In this document: positions 57,641 through 64,000 of the stretch, piece after piece
How positions within the stretch are numbered: the first letter of the stretch is position 1
Layout: each line of letters starts with the position of its first letter
Source: Vibrio coralliilyticus
GTDB lineage: Bacteria; Pseudomonadota; Gammaproteobacteria; Enterobacterales; Vibrionaceae
Assembly: GCF_024449095.1 (NCBI RefSeq)
Contig: NZ_CP024627.1
Span: 186,001 to 250,000, forward strand
Direction of reading: 5' to 3'
DNA length: 64,000 nt
Notes under the pieces: model-generated
Told to the model about the DNA's origin: nothing
Seen by the model: the letters and a program-made list of their open reading frames with translations, nothing else
Database searches by the model: none
Program-made: the position numbers and the translations under genes

Positions 57641-58228
57641 ATGCTACAGAACCCTCTTCAACTTCGTCTCGAGAAGTTAGAACCTTGGAAGCAGATTACC
57701 TTCATGGCGTGTCTGTGTGAACGTATGTACCCTAATTATGCGATGTTTTGTGACAGTACGGAATTTGCTGAGGCACGAATTTATCGCGATATTCTCGATA
57801 GTGTATGGGAACAGCTGACGGTTAAAAATGCGAAAGTAAACTATGAACGTCAGCTAGAGAAATTAGAAGAGATTATTCCGAGCTCCGCAGATTTCGACTT
57901 TTATGGGGTGTTGCCTGCTATTGATGCGTGTGTTGGCCTGTCGACATTATTGCATGGTTTGCTAGATCGTGATGACTTGTTTGAAAGTATGCAAAAGGTC
58001 AGTCAACAATCAGTACAGACAGTTGCCCAGCTCGAGGAAGCTCAAACGGGTATTGGTATAACCAATGAAAATCAGAAAGACAATGAAGCCGTATGTGAAG
58101 AGTGGGACGTTCAGTGGGCTATTTTCCGACCACTGAAAGACGCTCAAGAACGAGATATCGATTTAATTAAAGATCTTCGTTTAGAGCTCAGAGAAGAAGG
58201 CATGAGTAATATTGGTGTGAGCCTTTAA
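57641..58228 (+). CDS. yjaG: YjaG family protein (DUF416)
   Basis: A 195-residue cytoplasmic helical protein beginning MLQNPLQLRLEKLEPWKQITFMACLCERMYPNYAMFC, with DFYGVLPAIDACVGLSTLLHGLL (about 86-108) and the acidic EEWDVQWAIFRPLKDAQERDIDLIKDLRLELREEGMSNIGVSL tail, all typical of YjaG. Function is unknown. E. coli has yjaG next to hupA and yjaH; here a DUF21/CBS gene lies between, convergent. It diverges from the dehydrogenase pair and ends in a shared hairpin. Confidence 0.92.
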   Translation: MLQNPLQLRLEKLEPWKQITFMACLCERMYPNYAMFCDSTEFAEARIYRDILDSVWEQLTVKNAKVNYERQLEKLEEIIPSSADFDFYGVLPAIDACVGLSTLLHGLLDRDDLFESMQKVSQQSVQTVAQLEEAQTGIGITNENQKDNEAVCEEWDVQWAIFRPLKDAQERDIDLIKDLRLELREEGMSNIGVSL

Positions 58229-58232
58229 TCTG

Positions 58233-58257
58233 TAACGGGAGCTCAAGGCTCCCGTTA
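58233..58257. terminator. Bidirectional terminator after yjaG
   Basis: TAACGGGAGC / GCTCCCGTTA stem with loop TCAAG. It lies between the convergent yjaG and DUF21/CBS genes. Confidence 0.8.
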
Positions 58258-58260
58258 TGA

Positions 58261-59355
58261 TTAGTTATCTTCTTTTCTACTGAATTCTGACGCTTGATCC
58301 TCGTCGTCGTCTCGACTTTCAATCACACCGTGGGTTTCTTTCCACTTTTCCCAGCGTTCAAAGGCTAATTCTTGCATATCGGTTGCGCGATCCGCTTCAT
58401 CGACAATTTCTTCTCCCACTAAGTGCTCGAAGATGTCTTCCAATGTCAGAATACCTTGCACTGTACCATATTCATCAACCACCATCGCAAGCTGGAGACG
58501 CTTAGCCATCATCTGCTCGAATGCTTTAGGCAGAGACAAGTTATTTAGTAACACATGGACAGGACGCATTACCGCCCCCAGTTGTTTTTCACCACAGCCT
58601 GCTTGTTGGAGTTTGAAGAGTTCTAAGCGATGTACAAATCCAATGATGTTATCTTTTGATTGGCTATACACCAGCGGGCGTGAAAAAGGCGTTTCTTTAT
58701 ATTCAGAAAGAAACTCATTGATGCTCATTTCAGCATCAACGCGGAATACTACTGGCCGTGGTGTCATTACCTGAGTGACTGGCACATTTTGGATACCCAG
58801 TAAGTTGTTAAGGATTTTGGTTTCGCCTTCAGCAAACTCACCACTTTCTTTCGCTAGGATGGCCATCGCCGATAACTCGTCGCGCATTTTTGGGGCTTCG
58901 TGGCCACGTGCGAGGCGTTTAGTAATCTGCTCTGAGAACCACACAAATGGGGTTAATGCCCAAACCATCCATCGCAATATCACTGCCGCTAGAGGGGCAA
59001 GCTGTCGCCAGTAGGTCGCCCCAATCGTTTTCGGCACAATTTCAGATAGCACCAGAATACCCAGTGTCAGGACACCAGAGAACACCCCTAGCCACTCACT
59101 GCCGAATACAACAGCCGCTTGAGCACCAGCGCTGGCCGCACCAATAGTGTGAGCAATTGTGTTTAGGGTTAGAATCGACGCCAATGGGCGGTCTATATCT
59201 GCTTTGAGCTTAGAGAGTTTGTTGGCCGCAGGGTGTCCCTGCTGACGCAATTGAGCCAAATAGCTCGGGGTAATACTCAAAAGAACCGCTTCCAAAACGG
59301 AGCAGATAAAGGATACGCCAATCGCAACAGAGACGTATATGGTTAGCAGTAACAT
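58261..59355 (-). CDS. CNNM/DUF21 and CBS-domain membrane protein (HlyC/CorC-like)
   Basis: About 364 residues from the ATG complementary to 59353-59355 (MLLLTIYVSVAIGVSFICSVLEAVLLSITPSYLAQLRQQG); the longer frame to 59400 adds a cysteine-rich stretch with no binding site. The N-terminal DUF21 domain has about four membrane helices (ILVLSEIVPKTIGATY in the core). Then come two CBS motifs (VTQVMTPRPVVFRVDAEMSINEFL and LSLPKAFEQMMAKRLQLAMVVDEYGTVQGILTLEDIFEHLVGEEIVDE). The family is linked to magnesium/cobalt or sodium-coupled export; the substrate is unproven. The C-terminus is acidic with no CorC_HlyC domain seen. Confidence 0.88.
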   Translation of the reverse strand: MLLLTIYVSVAIGVSFICSVLEAVLLSITPSYLAQLRQQGHPAANKLSKLKADIDRPLASILTLNTIAHTIGAASAGAQAAVVFGSEWLGVFSGVLTLGILVLSEIVPKTIGATYWRQLAPLAAVILRWMVWALTPFVWFSEQITKRLARGHEAPKMRDELSAMAILAKESGEFAEGETKILNNLLGIQNVPVTQVMTPRPVVFRVDAEMSINEFLSEYKETPFSRPLVYSQSKDNIIGFVHRLELFKLQQAGCGEKQLGAVMRPVHVLLNNLSLPKAFEQMMAKRLQLAMVVDEYGTVQGILTLEDIFEHLVGEEIVDEADRATDMQELAFERWEKWKETHGVIESRDDDEDQASEFSRKEDN

Positions 59356-59705
59356 AAGTGTCCTATATAGGTTATACCAGCACCAAATTTTGCAATGCAC
59401 TCATCAAAATTATCAATCATGAAATGAGCCATTATGCCTGGGCATTATTGGTGTGAGTATTTTATATTCGCTTCAAGCCCCACAATATCAGGCTTCGTGG
59501 ACCATCAGCGCTTTATAAATAAGGTTAATTATGATGAAAAACAAGCCTTCTCATAGGAGAGGAAGGTAACAAATTGTGAGTTAATACTCATATTATGGTT
59601 AAAAGTACGTCATGAAAGCTAAAGATCGCTTACAAACCTTTGCCAGATGGGGCATTTATGCTTTAGAGTGAGTTGAATTCGATAACATATGAGAAGGGAA
59701 ACCTA
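59356..59705. other. Intergenic region upstream of hupA
   Basis: About 350 bp between the divergent DUF21/CBS gene and hupA. It must hold the hupA promoter. A 19-codon frame (59612-59671, [19 protein letters not shown]) ends 34 bp before the hupA ATG, without a clear ribosome binding site. I see no other structure. Confidence 0.4.
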
Positions 59706-59978
59706 ATGAACAAGACCCAATTAATCGACTTTATCGCAGAGAAAGCAGATCTATCTAAAGCACAAGCTAAGGCTGCTCTTGAAGCAACTCTTGATGGTGT
59801 GACTGATGCACTTAAAGAGGGTGACCAAGTTCAACTAATTGGTTTTGGTACATTCAAAGTAAACCACCGCGCGGCTCGCACTGGTCGTAACCCAAAAACG
59901 GGTGCTGAGATCCAAATCGCTGCTGCAAACGTTCCTGCATTTGTTTCAGGTAAAGCTCTGAAAGACGCAGTGAAATAA
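59706..59978 (+). CDS. hupA: DNA-binding protein HU-alpha
   Basis: A 90-residue HU starting [79 protein letters not shown]. The beta-arm RNPKTG(A/E) with the intercalating Pro is intact. It bends and compacts DNA as a homo- or heterodimer. The ATG at 59706 follows GAGAAGGGAAACCT, a strong site; the frame from 59673 is not the family N-terminus. Upstream of the DUF1481 gene as in enterobacteria. Confidence 0.97.
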   Translation: MNKTQLIDFIAEKADLSKAQAKAALEATLDGVTDALKEGDQVQLIGFGTFKVNHRAARTGRNPKTGAEIQIAAANVPAFVSGKALKDAVK

Positions 59979-59985
59979 TTTATAA

Positions 59986-60017
59986 TGCGCCAAGGTAGTC
60001 TTCTGTCTTGGCGCATC
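59986..60017 (+). terminator. Hairpin after hupA
   Basis: ATGCGCCAAG / CTTGGCGCAT stem with a 12-base loop and no T-run; probably a partial stop or RNA-stability element before the downstream lipoprotein gene. Confidence 0.5.
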
Positions 60018-60025
60018 ACTGTCTC

Positions 60026-60721
60026 ATGAAAAAATATTTATTCTCTTCACTAATCATATCTTCTATTGTTGGTTGTTCTTCCAACGCTCCTCGACCTAAC
60101 TTAGACCAATTCGCATATTATACGGGTGGAAAGAGTATGGGTGATGCGACAAGTTTATATTGGTATACCGAAAAGCAAGCCTCTCCAAGCACTGCTGCAG
60201 ACTATGTCACTGCTGGAGATTACGGCTGGTACAAGACAGACTATCGCTGGATTGAAGGTGAACTTCGAGAGCTGATTCGTGAAGGTGAGCAATTAAAAGG
60301 GGAGCAAGGACTGGTGTCGTACCGAGTTCATGTTCGCTTTAACAAAGAGGGTGAAGCGGTTTACCAGCAATATCGTTTGGATGGAAAAGTTTTTCCTGTG
60401 AAACCTGCTGAACTGGAACGTTATAAGAGTGACGCCGAGTCTGTTACCAGTGTAACGAAAGAACAAGATAAAAAAGGTCAAGAACTGATCCAAGGTTACT
60501 GGGATGGTACAACCTTTGAAACTTGCTCGGGGCAAAGTTATTCTCGACTTGAGTTTAATCAGACTCTGCCTTCTTTTGTAGTGAATCGTTTGGCGGGTGT
60601 GGATAACTATGTCGCATTCTTAGGCTCAACCCGAACCAATCGGGTGACGGTTGAAGACCTATTGATGTTAGCAGATGAAGACCATTCTTGTATCGAGAGG
60701 CCAAGTTTGCTTTCGGATTAA
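60026..60721 (+). CDS. DUF1481 lipoprotein (YjaH-like)
   Basis: About 231 residues from ATG 60026: MKKYLFSSLIISSIVGCSSNAPRPNLDQFAYYTGGKSMGDATSLYWYTEK. The lipobox IVGC makes Cys17 the acylated residue. Conserved DUF1481 segments are ADYVTAGDYGWYKTDYRWIEGELRELIREGEQLKG and CSGQSYSRLEFNQTLPSFVVNRL. Function is unknown. It is the partner of hupA in enterobacteria and vibrios. The frame from 60008 would precede the signal peptide with MAHHCL and lacks support. Confidence 0.88.
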   Translation: MKKYLFSSLIISSIVGCSSNAPRPNLDQFAYYTGGKSMGDATSLYWYTEKQASPSTAADYVTAGDYGWYKTDYRWIEGELRELIREGEQLKGEQGLVSYRVHVRFNKEGEAVYQQYRLDGKVFPVKPAELERYKSDAESVTSVTKEQDKKGQELIQGYWDGTTFETCSGQSYSRLEFNQTLPSFVVNRLAGVDNYVAFLGSTRTNRVTVEDLLMLADEDHSCIERPSLLSD

Positions 60722-60735
60722 GCTACTCAACAAAT

Positions 60736-60762
60736 AAAAGGCGCTTTTAAAGCGCCTTTTTT
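60736..60762. terminator. Bidirectional terminator between the DUF1481 gene and purD
   Basis: AAAAGGCGCTT / AAGCGCCTTTT stem with loop TTA and flanking A and T runs. Confidence 0.9.
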
Positions 60763-60774
60763 GATTCTGAGAGG

Positions 60775-62064
60775 TTATTCGCTTTTTTCGCGCTCTATCG
60801 CTCTGTAACCAATGTCATTACGATGGAACATACCATTCCAACTGACTTGCTTAGCTAGCGCGTACGCTTGCTGCTGAGCGTCTGAGACGCTATCTCCCAA
60901 AGCCGTTGCACATAGAACACGACCGCCGTTCGTCACAATGTCGCCAGCTTCGTTGTTTGCAGTGCCGGCGTGGAAGATCTTCTGACCTTCGACTTCGGTA
61001 GCCGGTAGGGAAATCACATCACCTTTTGCGTAGTCTGCTGGATAGCCCCCTGCGGCTAGAACCACACCGATAGACGCACGTGGGTTCCATTTAGACTCGG
61101 CTGCATCAAGCTTTTCGTCGATAGCCATCAGACAAAGCTCAACAAGGTCAGATTCCATACGCATCATAATAGGCTGCGTTTCTGGATCGCCAAAGCGGCA
61201 GTTGTACTCGATGACTTTCGGTGTACCGTCTTTGTCGATCATAAGACCAGCGTAAAGGAAACCAGTATAAGGGTGACCTTCTGCATCCATGCCACGCACG
61301 GTTGGGTAGATAACTTCTTCAAGGATACGTTCGTGGATCTCTGGGGTTACCACTGGTGCTGGGGAGTAAGCACCCATGCCGCCAGTGTTAGGGCCAGTGT
61401 CTTTATCGCCCACACGCTTGTGATCTTGACTGGTGGCCATTGGCAGAACGCTCTGACCGTCTACCATGACAATGAAACTGGCTTCTTCACCGTCGAGGAA
61501 TTCTTCGATCACCACGCGACTACCGGCTTCACCAAACGCGTTGCCAGCCAGCATGTCTTTGATTGCGTCTTCCGCTTCTTCAAGCGTCATCGCAACAATA
61601 ACCCCTTTACCTGCAGCAAGGCCATCTGCCTTTACGACGATAGGAGCACCTTGCTCACGAACGTAAGCCAGAGCTGGTTCAATTTCAGTGAAGTTAGCGT
61701 ACGCAGCCGTCGGAATGTTATGACGAGCAAGGAAATCTTTGGTGAACGCTTTAGAACCTTCTAGCTGCGCAGCGGCTTGAGTAGGACCAAAGATAGGTAG
61801 TCCCGCTTCACGGAAAGCATCAACGACACCAATAACAAGTGGCGCTTCTGGGCCAACAATCGTCAGCTCGATTTTCTTCTCTTTGGCGAATGCAACCAGA
61901 TCAGAGATTGCTTCAACACCAATGTTTACGTTTTCTAGCTTTGGCTCAAGCGCTGTGCCTGCGTTACCAGGCGCAACGAAAACTGTCTCAACGTTCGGGT
62001 TTTGTGCTGCTTTCCAACCTAAAGCGTGCTCACGACCGCCGGCACCAATAATAAGTACATTCAT
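60775..62064 (-). CDS. purD: Phosphoribosylamine--glycine ligase (GAR synthetase)
   Basis: The 429-residue ATP-grasp enzyme makes glycinamide ribonucleotide, the second step of purine synthesis. It begins MNVLIIGAGGREHALGWKAAQNPNVETVFVAPGNAGT. Family blocks are LTIVGPEAPLVIGVVDAFR, APIVVKADGLAAGKGVIVAMT (ATP-binding lysine region), GDKDTGPNTGGMGAYSPAPVV (substrate loop) and VIEYNCRFGDPETQPIM (metal-binding). Length matches E. coli PurD (429). It lies downstream of purH on the same strand, separated by about 340 bp that contain an ERIC-like repeat. Confidence 0.97.
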   Translation of the reverse strand: MNVLIIGAGGREHALGWKAAQNPNVETVFVAPGNAGTALEPKLENVNIGVEAISDLVAFAKEKKIELTIVGPEAPLVIGVVDAFREAGLPIFGPTQAAAQLEGSKAFTKDFLARHNIPTAAYANFTEIEPALAYVREQGAPIVVKADGLAAGKGVIVAMTLEEAEDAIKDMLAGNAFGEAGSRVVIEEFLDGEEASFIVMVDGQSVLPMATSQDHKRVGDKDTGPNTGGMGAYSPAPVVTPEIHERILEEVIYPTVRGMDAEGHPYTGFLYAGLMIDKDGTPKVIEYNCRFGDPETQPIMMRMESDLVELCLMAIDEKLDAAESKWNPRASIGVVLAAGGYPADYAKGDVISLPATEVEGQKIFHAGTANNEAGDIVTNGGRVLCATALGDSVSDAQQQAYALAKQVSWNGMFHRNDIGYRAIEREKSE

Positions 62065-62402
62065 TTTATTTATCCTTTGATAGCTGCGCTATATTGTTAA
62101 TCTCTGCGTCGAGCTTGCTCATTTATAGTTATAAACTCCGCGAGCTCTCCTTGACCTTATCAATATGGCTTTGCTCTAAAATGAAAATTCCTGAAACTAA
62201 GAGTATTTCAAATTAGCTAAATTAAATAAGTTTTGCTCAAAGTAGTTGGTGTGTACGCCATTCAACTATTCGAGGTCTCTTTAAATCAGTGGGAGCGCTA
62301 ACAAGGCGACAAGCGAGCTTATCCCTATGAGCATAGCTCGCTATGTGATTAGGGTAAGCGAGCGTAGTCAACGCAGTTACCGCCCCAATGATGACAAGAG
62401 AA
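62065..62402. other. Intergenic region purH/purD with an ERIC-like repeat
   Basis: About 340 bp. The distal half (62291-62386) is an ERIC-like palindrome; the purD-proximal half is A+T-rich and shows no clear PurR operator. purD and purH have no shared terminator that I can see. Confidence 0.5.
62291..62386. repeat. ERIC-like imperfect palindromic repeat
   Basis: About 96 bp from GGGAGCGCTAAC to GTTACCGCCCC. The left arm contains GAGCTTATCCCTAT, the centre CTCGCTATGTGATTAGGG, and the right arm GGTAAGCGAGCGTAGTCAACGC, lining up with ERIC blocks GAGCTTA, GGGTGAGCGAG and CAACGC. The two arms are roughly complementary, so a transcript would fold into one long hairpin. Such elements occur in intergenic, transcribed gaps of vibrios and enterobacteria; this one lies between purH and purD. 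Confidence 0.65.
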
Positions 62403-63995
62403 TTAGTGGCGGAAGTGACGCATGCCCGTAAAGATCATCGCCATGCCGTGTTCGTCCGCTGCTGCGATAACTTCGTCGTCACGCATAGAACCACCTGGTT
62501 GGATAACACACTTGATGCCTGCTTCTGCTGCCGCATCGATACCGTCGCGGAATGGGAAGAATGCATCTGATGCCATCACACAACCTTCAACCTGTAGACC
62601 TTCGTCAGCAGCTTTGATGCCTGCGATTTTCGCAGAGTAAACGCGGCTCATTTGGCCCGCGCCTACACCAATCGTCATGTCGCCTTTCGAGTAAACGATC
62701 GCGTTTGATTTCACGTACTTCGCTACTTTCCAGCAGAATAGGGCATCTTTTAGCTCTTCTTCTGTTGGTTGACGCTTAGAAACTACTTTTAGGTCGTCTA
62801 GGCTTACCATGCCTTTATCGCGGTCTTGAACCAGTAGACCGCCATTCACGCGTTTCACGTCAAAGCCCGTCGTCTTAGTTGTCCATTCGCCACACTCAAG
62901 CAGACGCACGTTCTTCTTCGCCGCAACCACTTCAATCGCGCCAGCAGAAATAGAAGGTGCGATGATTACTTCAACGAATTGACGCTCAACAATCGCAGAT
63001 GCTGTTTCGGCATCTAGCTCTTGGTTGAAGGCAATGATACCGCCGAATGCAGATGTTGGGTCAGTTTGGTAAGCGCGGTTGTAAGCTTCTAGAATGTCTT
63101 TACCTAGAGCCACACCACATGGATTCGCGTGCTTTACGATCACACATGCTGGCTCGTTGAACTCTTTCACACACTCAAGTGCTGCGTCCGTGTCTGCGAT
63201 GTTGTTGTAAGAAAGGGCTTTACCTTGGATTTGGCGAGCAGTAGAAACCGAAGCTTCTTCAGGGTTTGCTTCAACGTAGAAAGCAGCTGCTTGGTGACTG
63301 TTCTCACCATAGCGCATGTCTTGCTTCTTTTTGAATTGCTGGTTGAAAGTACGTGGGAATTTAGACTCTTCATCACCTTCTTTGTTCTCACCGTAAGATG
63401 GAACCATAGTGCCGAAGTAGTTTGCGATCATGCCATCATAAGACGCGGTGTGCTCGAATGCCGCGATAGCGAGGTCGAAGCGCGTTTCTAGCGTAAGAGA
63501 CGTTTCGTTTGCGTCCATTTCTGAGATCACGCGGTCGTAATCGTGAGCGTTCACAACGATAGTCACGTCTTTGTGGTTTTTCGCTGCAGAACGGACCATT
63601 GTTGGGCCACCGATGTCGATGTTCTCTACCGCATCAGCTAGGGTACAGCCTTCTTTAGCAACGGTTTCTGCGAATGGATATAGGTTTACAACAACCATAT
63701 CGATAGGTTTGATGCCGTGTTTTTCCATCACGTCATCATCTTGGCCACGACGGCCCAAAACACCACCATGAACCTTTGGATGTAGCGTTTTCACGCGTCC
63801 GTCCATCATTTCCGGGAAACCCGTATAATCGGATACTTCAGTAACGTTAATGCCTTGCTCAGCAAGTAAGCGGGCTGTACCACCAGTGGATAGGATATCG
63901 ACACCGCGCTCAGCAAGCGCTTGGACAAACTCAACAATACCGGTTTTGTCTGATACGCTGATAAGGGCGCGGCGAATTGGACGAGCGTTGTTCAT
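62403..63995 (-). CDS. purH: Bifunctional AICAR formyltransferase / IMP cyclohydrolase
   Basis: A 530-residue enzyme catalysing the last two steps to IMP. It begins [48 protein letters not shown] (cyclohydrolase domain, with [30 protein letters not shown], about 55-84). The formyltransferase domain follows, with [12 protein letters not shown] (about 230-241), [14 protein letters not shown] (the KHxNPCG catalytic Lys-His) and, near the end, [17 protein letters not shown]. Complete within the window; the start is ATG complementary to 63993-63995, seven bases from the window edge. Its promoter lies outside. Confidence 0.97.
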   Translation of the reverse strand: MNNARPIRRALISVSDKTGIVEFVQALAERGVDILSTGGTARLLAEQGINVTEVSDYTGFPEMMDGRVKTLHPKVHGGVLGRRGQDDDVMEKHGIKPIDMVVVNLYPFAETVAKEGCTLADAVENIDIGGPTMVRSAAKNHKDVTIVVNAHDYDRVISEMDANETSLTLETRFDLAIAAFEHTASYDGMIANYFGTMVPSYGENKEGDEESKFPRTFNQQFKKKQDMRYGENSHQAAAFYVEANPEEASVSTARQIQGKALSYNNIADTDAALECVKEFNEPACVIVKHANPCGVALGKDILEAYNRAYQTDPTSAFGGIIAFNQELDAETASAIVERQFVEVIIAPSISAGAIEVVAAKKNVRLLECGEWTTKTTGFDVKRVNGGLLVQDRDKGMVSLDDLKVVSKRQPTEEELKDALFCWKVAKYVKSNAIVYSKGDMTIGVGAGQMSRVYSAKIAGIKAADEGLQVEGCVMASDAFFPFRDGIDAAAEAGIKCVIQPGGSMRDDEVIAAADEHGMAMIFTGMRHFRH

Positions 63996-64000
63996 GCTTC

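Overview
The window is chromosomal DNA of a Vibrio (Vibrionaceae, Gammaproteobacteria). The best marker is a full-length AphA, the vibrio low-cell-density quorum-sensing regulator. Around it lie blocks typical of the origin-proximal part of vibrio chromosome 1: murB-birA-pssA, groESL, zapB, metF/metBL/metJ, rpmE, priA-cytR-ftsN-hslVU, frdABCD-epmA, secB-gpsA-cysE-aphA-ppc, and yjaG-hupA-purD-purH. I name no species.

Layout. (1) 1-4305: the A+T-rich end of a surface-polysaccharide cluster, with an unidentified partial gene, a Wzy/O-antigen-ligase-type membrane protein, two family-2 glycosyltransferases and a beta-propeller-like protein of unknown function. (2) 4306-7032: insertion-sequence debris in three layers. 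A relic IS3-type end abuts a decayed IS4-family element with an intact 11-bp target duplication, and that element is split by a later IS3-family insertion with a 3-bp duplication. (3) 7043-8278: an initiating sugar-phosphate transferase, read toward the debris. (4) 8326-16873: pssA, birA and murB on the minus strand; then a GNAT protein, a Cys-rich HTH regulator, a DUF3135 protein, an isolated Wzz-type chain-length regulator and groESL. (5) 17062-18231: a UDP-sugar dehydrogenase (ugd) placed between groEL and glpX. (6) 18326-38419: housekeeping genes. A complete IS4-family element (33589-35018) has inserted exactly into the shared terminator between the convergent hslU and frdD. (7) 38812-48999: epmA, then a polysaccharide-export module. 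It has a minus-strand yjbEFGH/gfc-like operon and a divergent wzi - SLBB outer-membrane exporter - wzz operon; the layout resembles the wbf/otn block of V. cholerae O139. (8) 49123-63995: rhodanese-secB-gpsA-cysE, aphA, ppc, a UDG-like/dehydrogenase pair, yjaG, a DUF21/CBS membrane protein, hupA, a DUF1481 lipoprotein, purD and purH.

How it fits together. Ugd would supply UDP-glucuronate. The transferase at 7043-8278 would start a lipid-linked repeat unit, the GT2 enzymes would extend it and Wzy would polymerise it. The two Wzz-type proteins would set chain length, and the SLBB/Wzi/YjbH set would export and anchor the polymer. These genes form three separate islands among conserved housekeeping genes. 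Regulatory signals I can read directly are: tandem met boxes (MetJ operators) at metB/metJ and metF; heat-shock-type promoters with the same CCTCATAT -10 element at groES and hslV; a LuxR/HapR-like site upstream of aphA; many bidirectional intrinsic terminators; and an ERIC-like palindrome upstream of purD. I found no CRISPR array, tRNA, rRNA, prophage, toxin-antitoxin pair or recognisable defence system. The most notable material is the IS stratigraphy and the scattered polysaccharide machinery, not a clearly new system.
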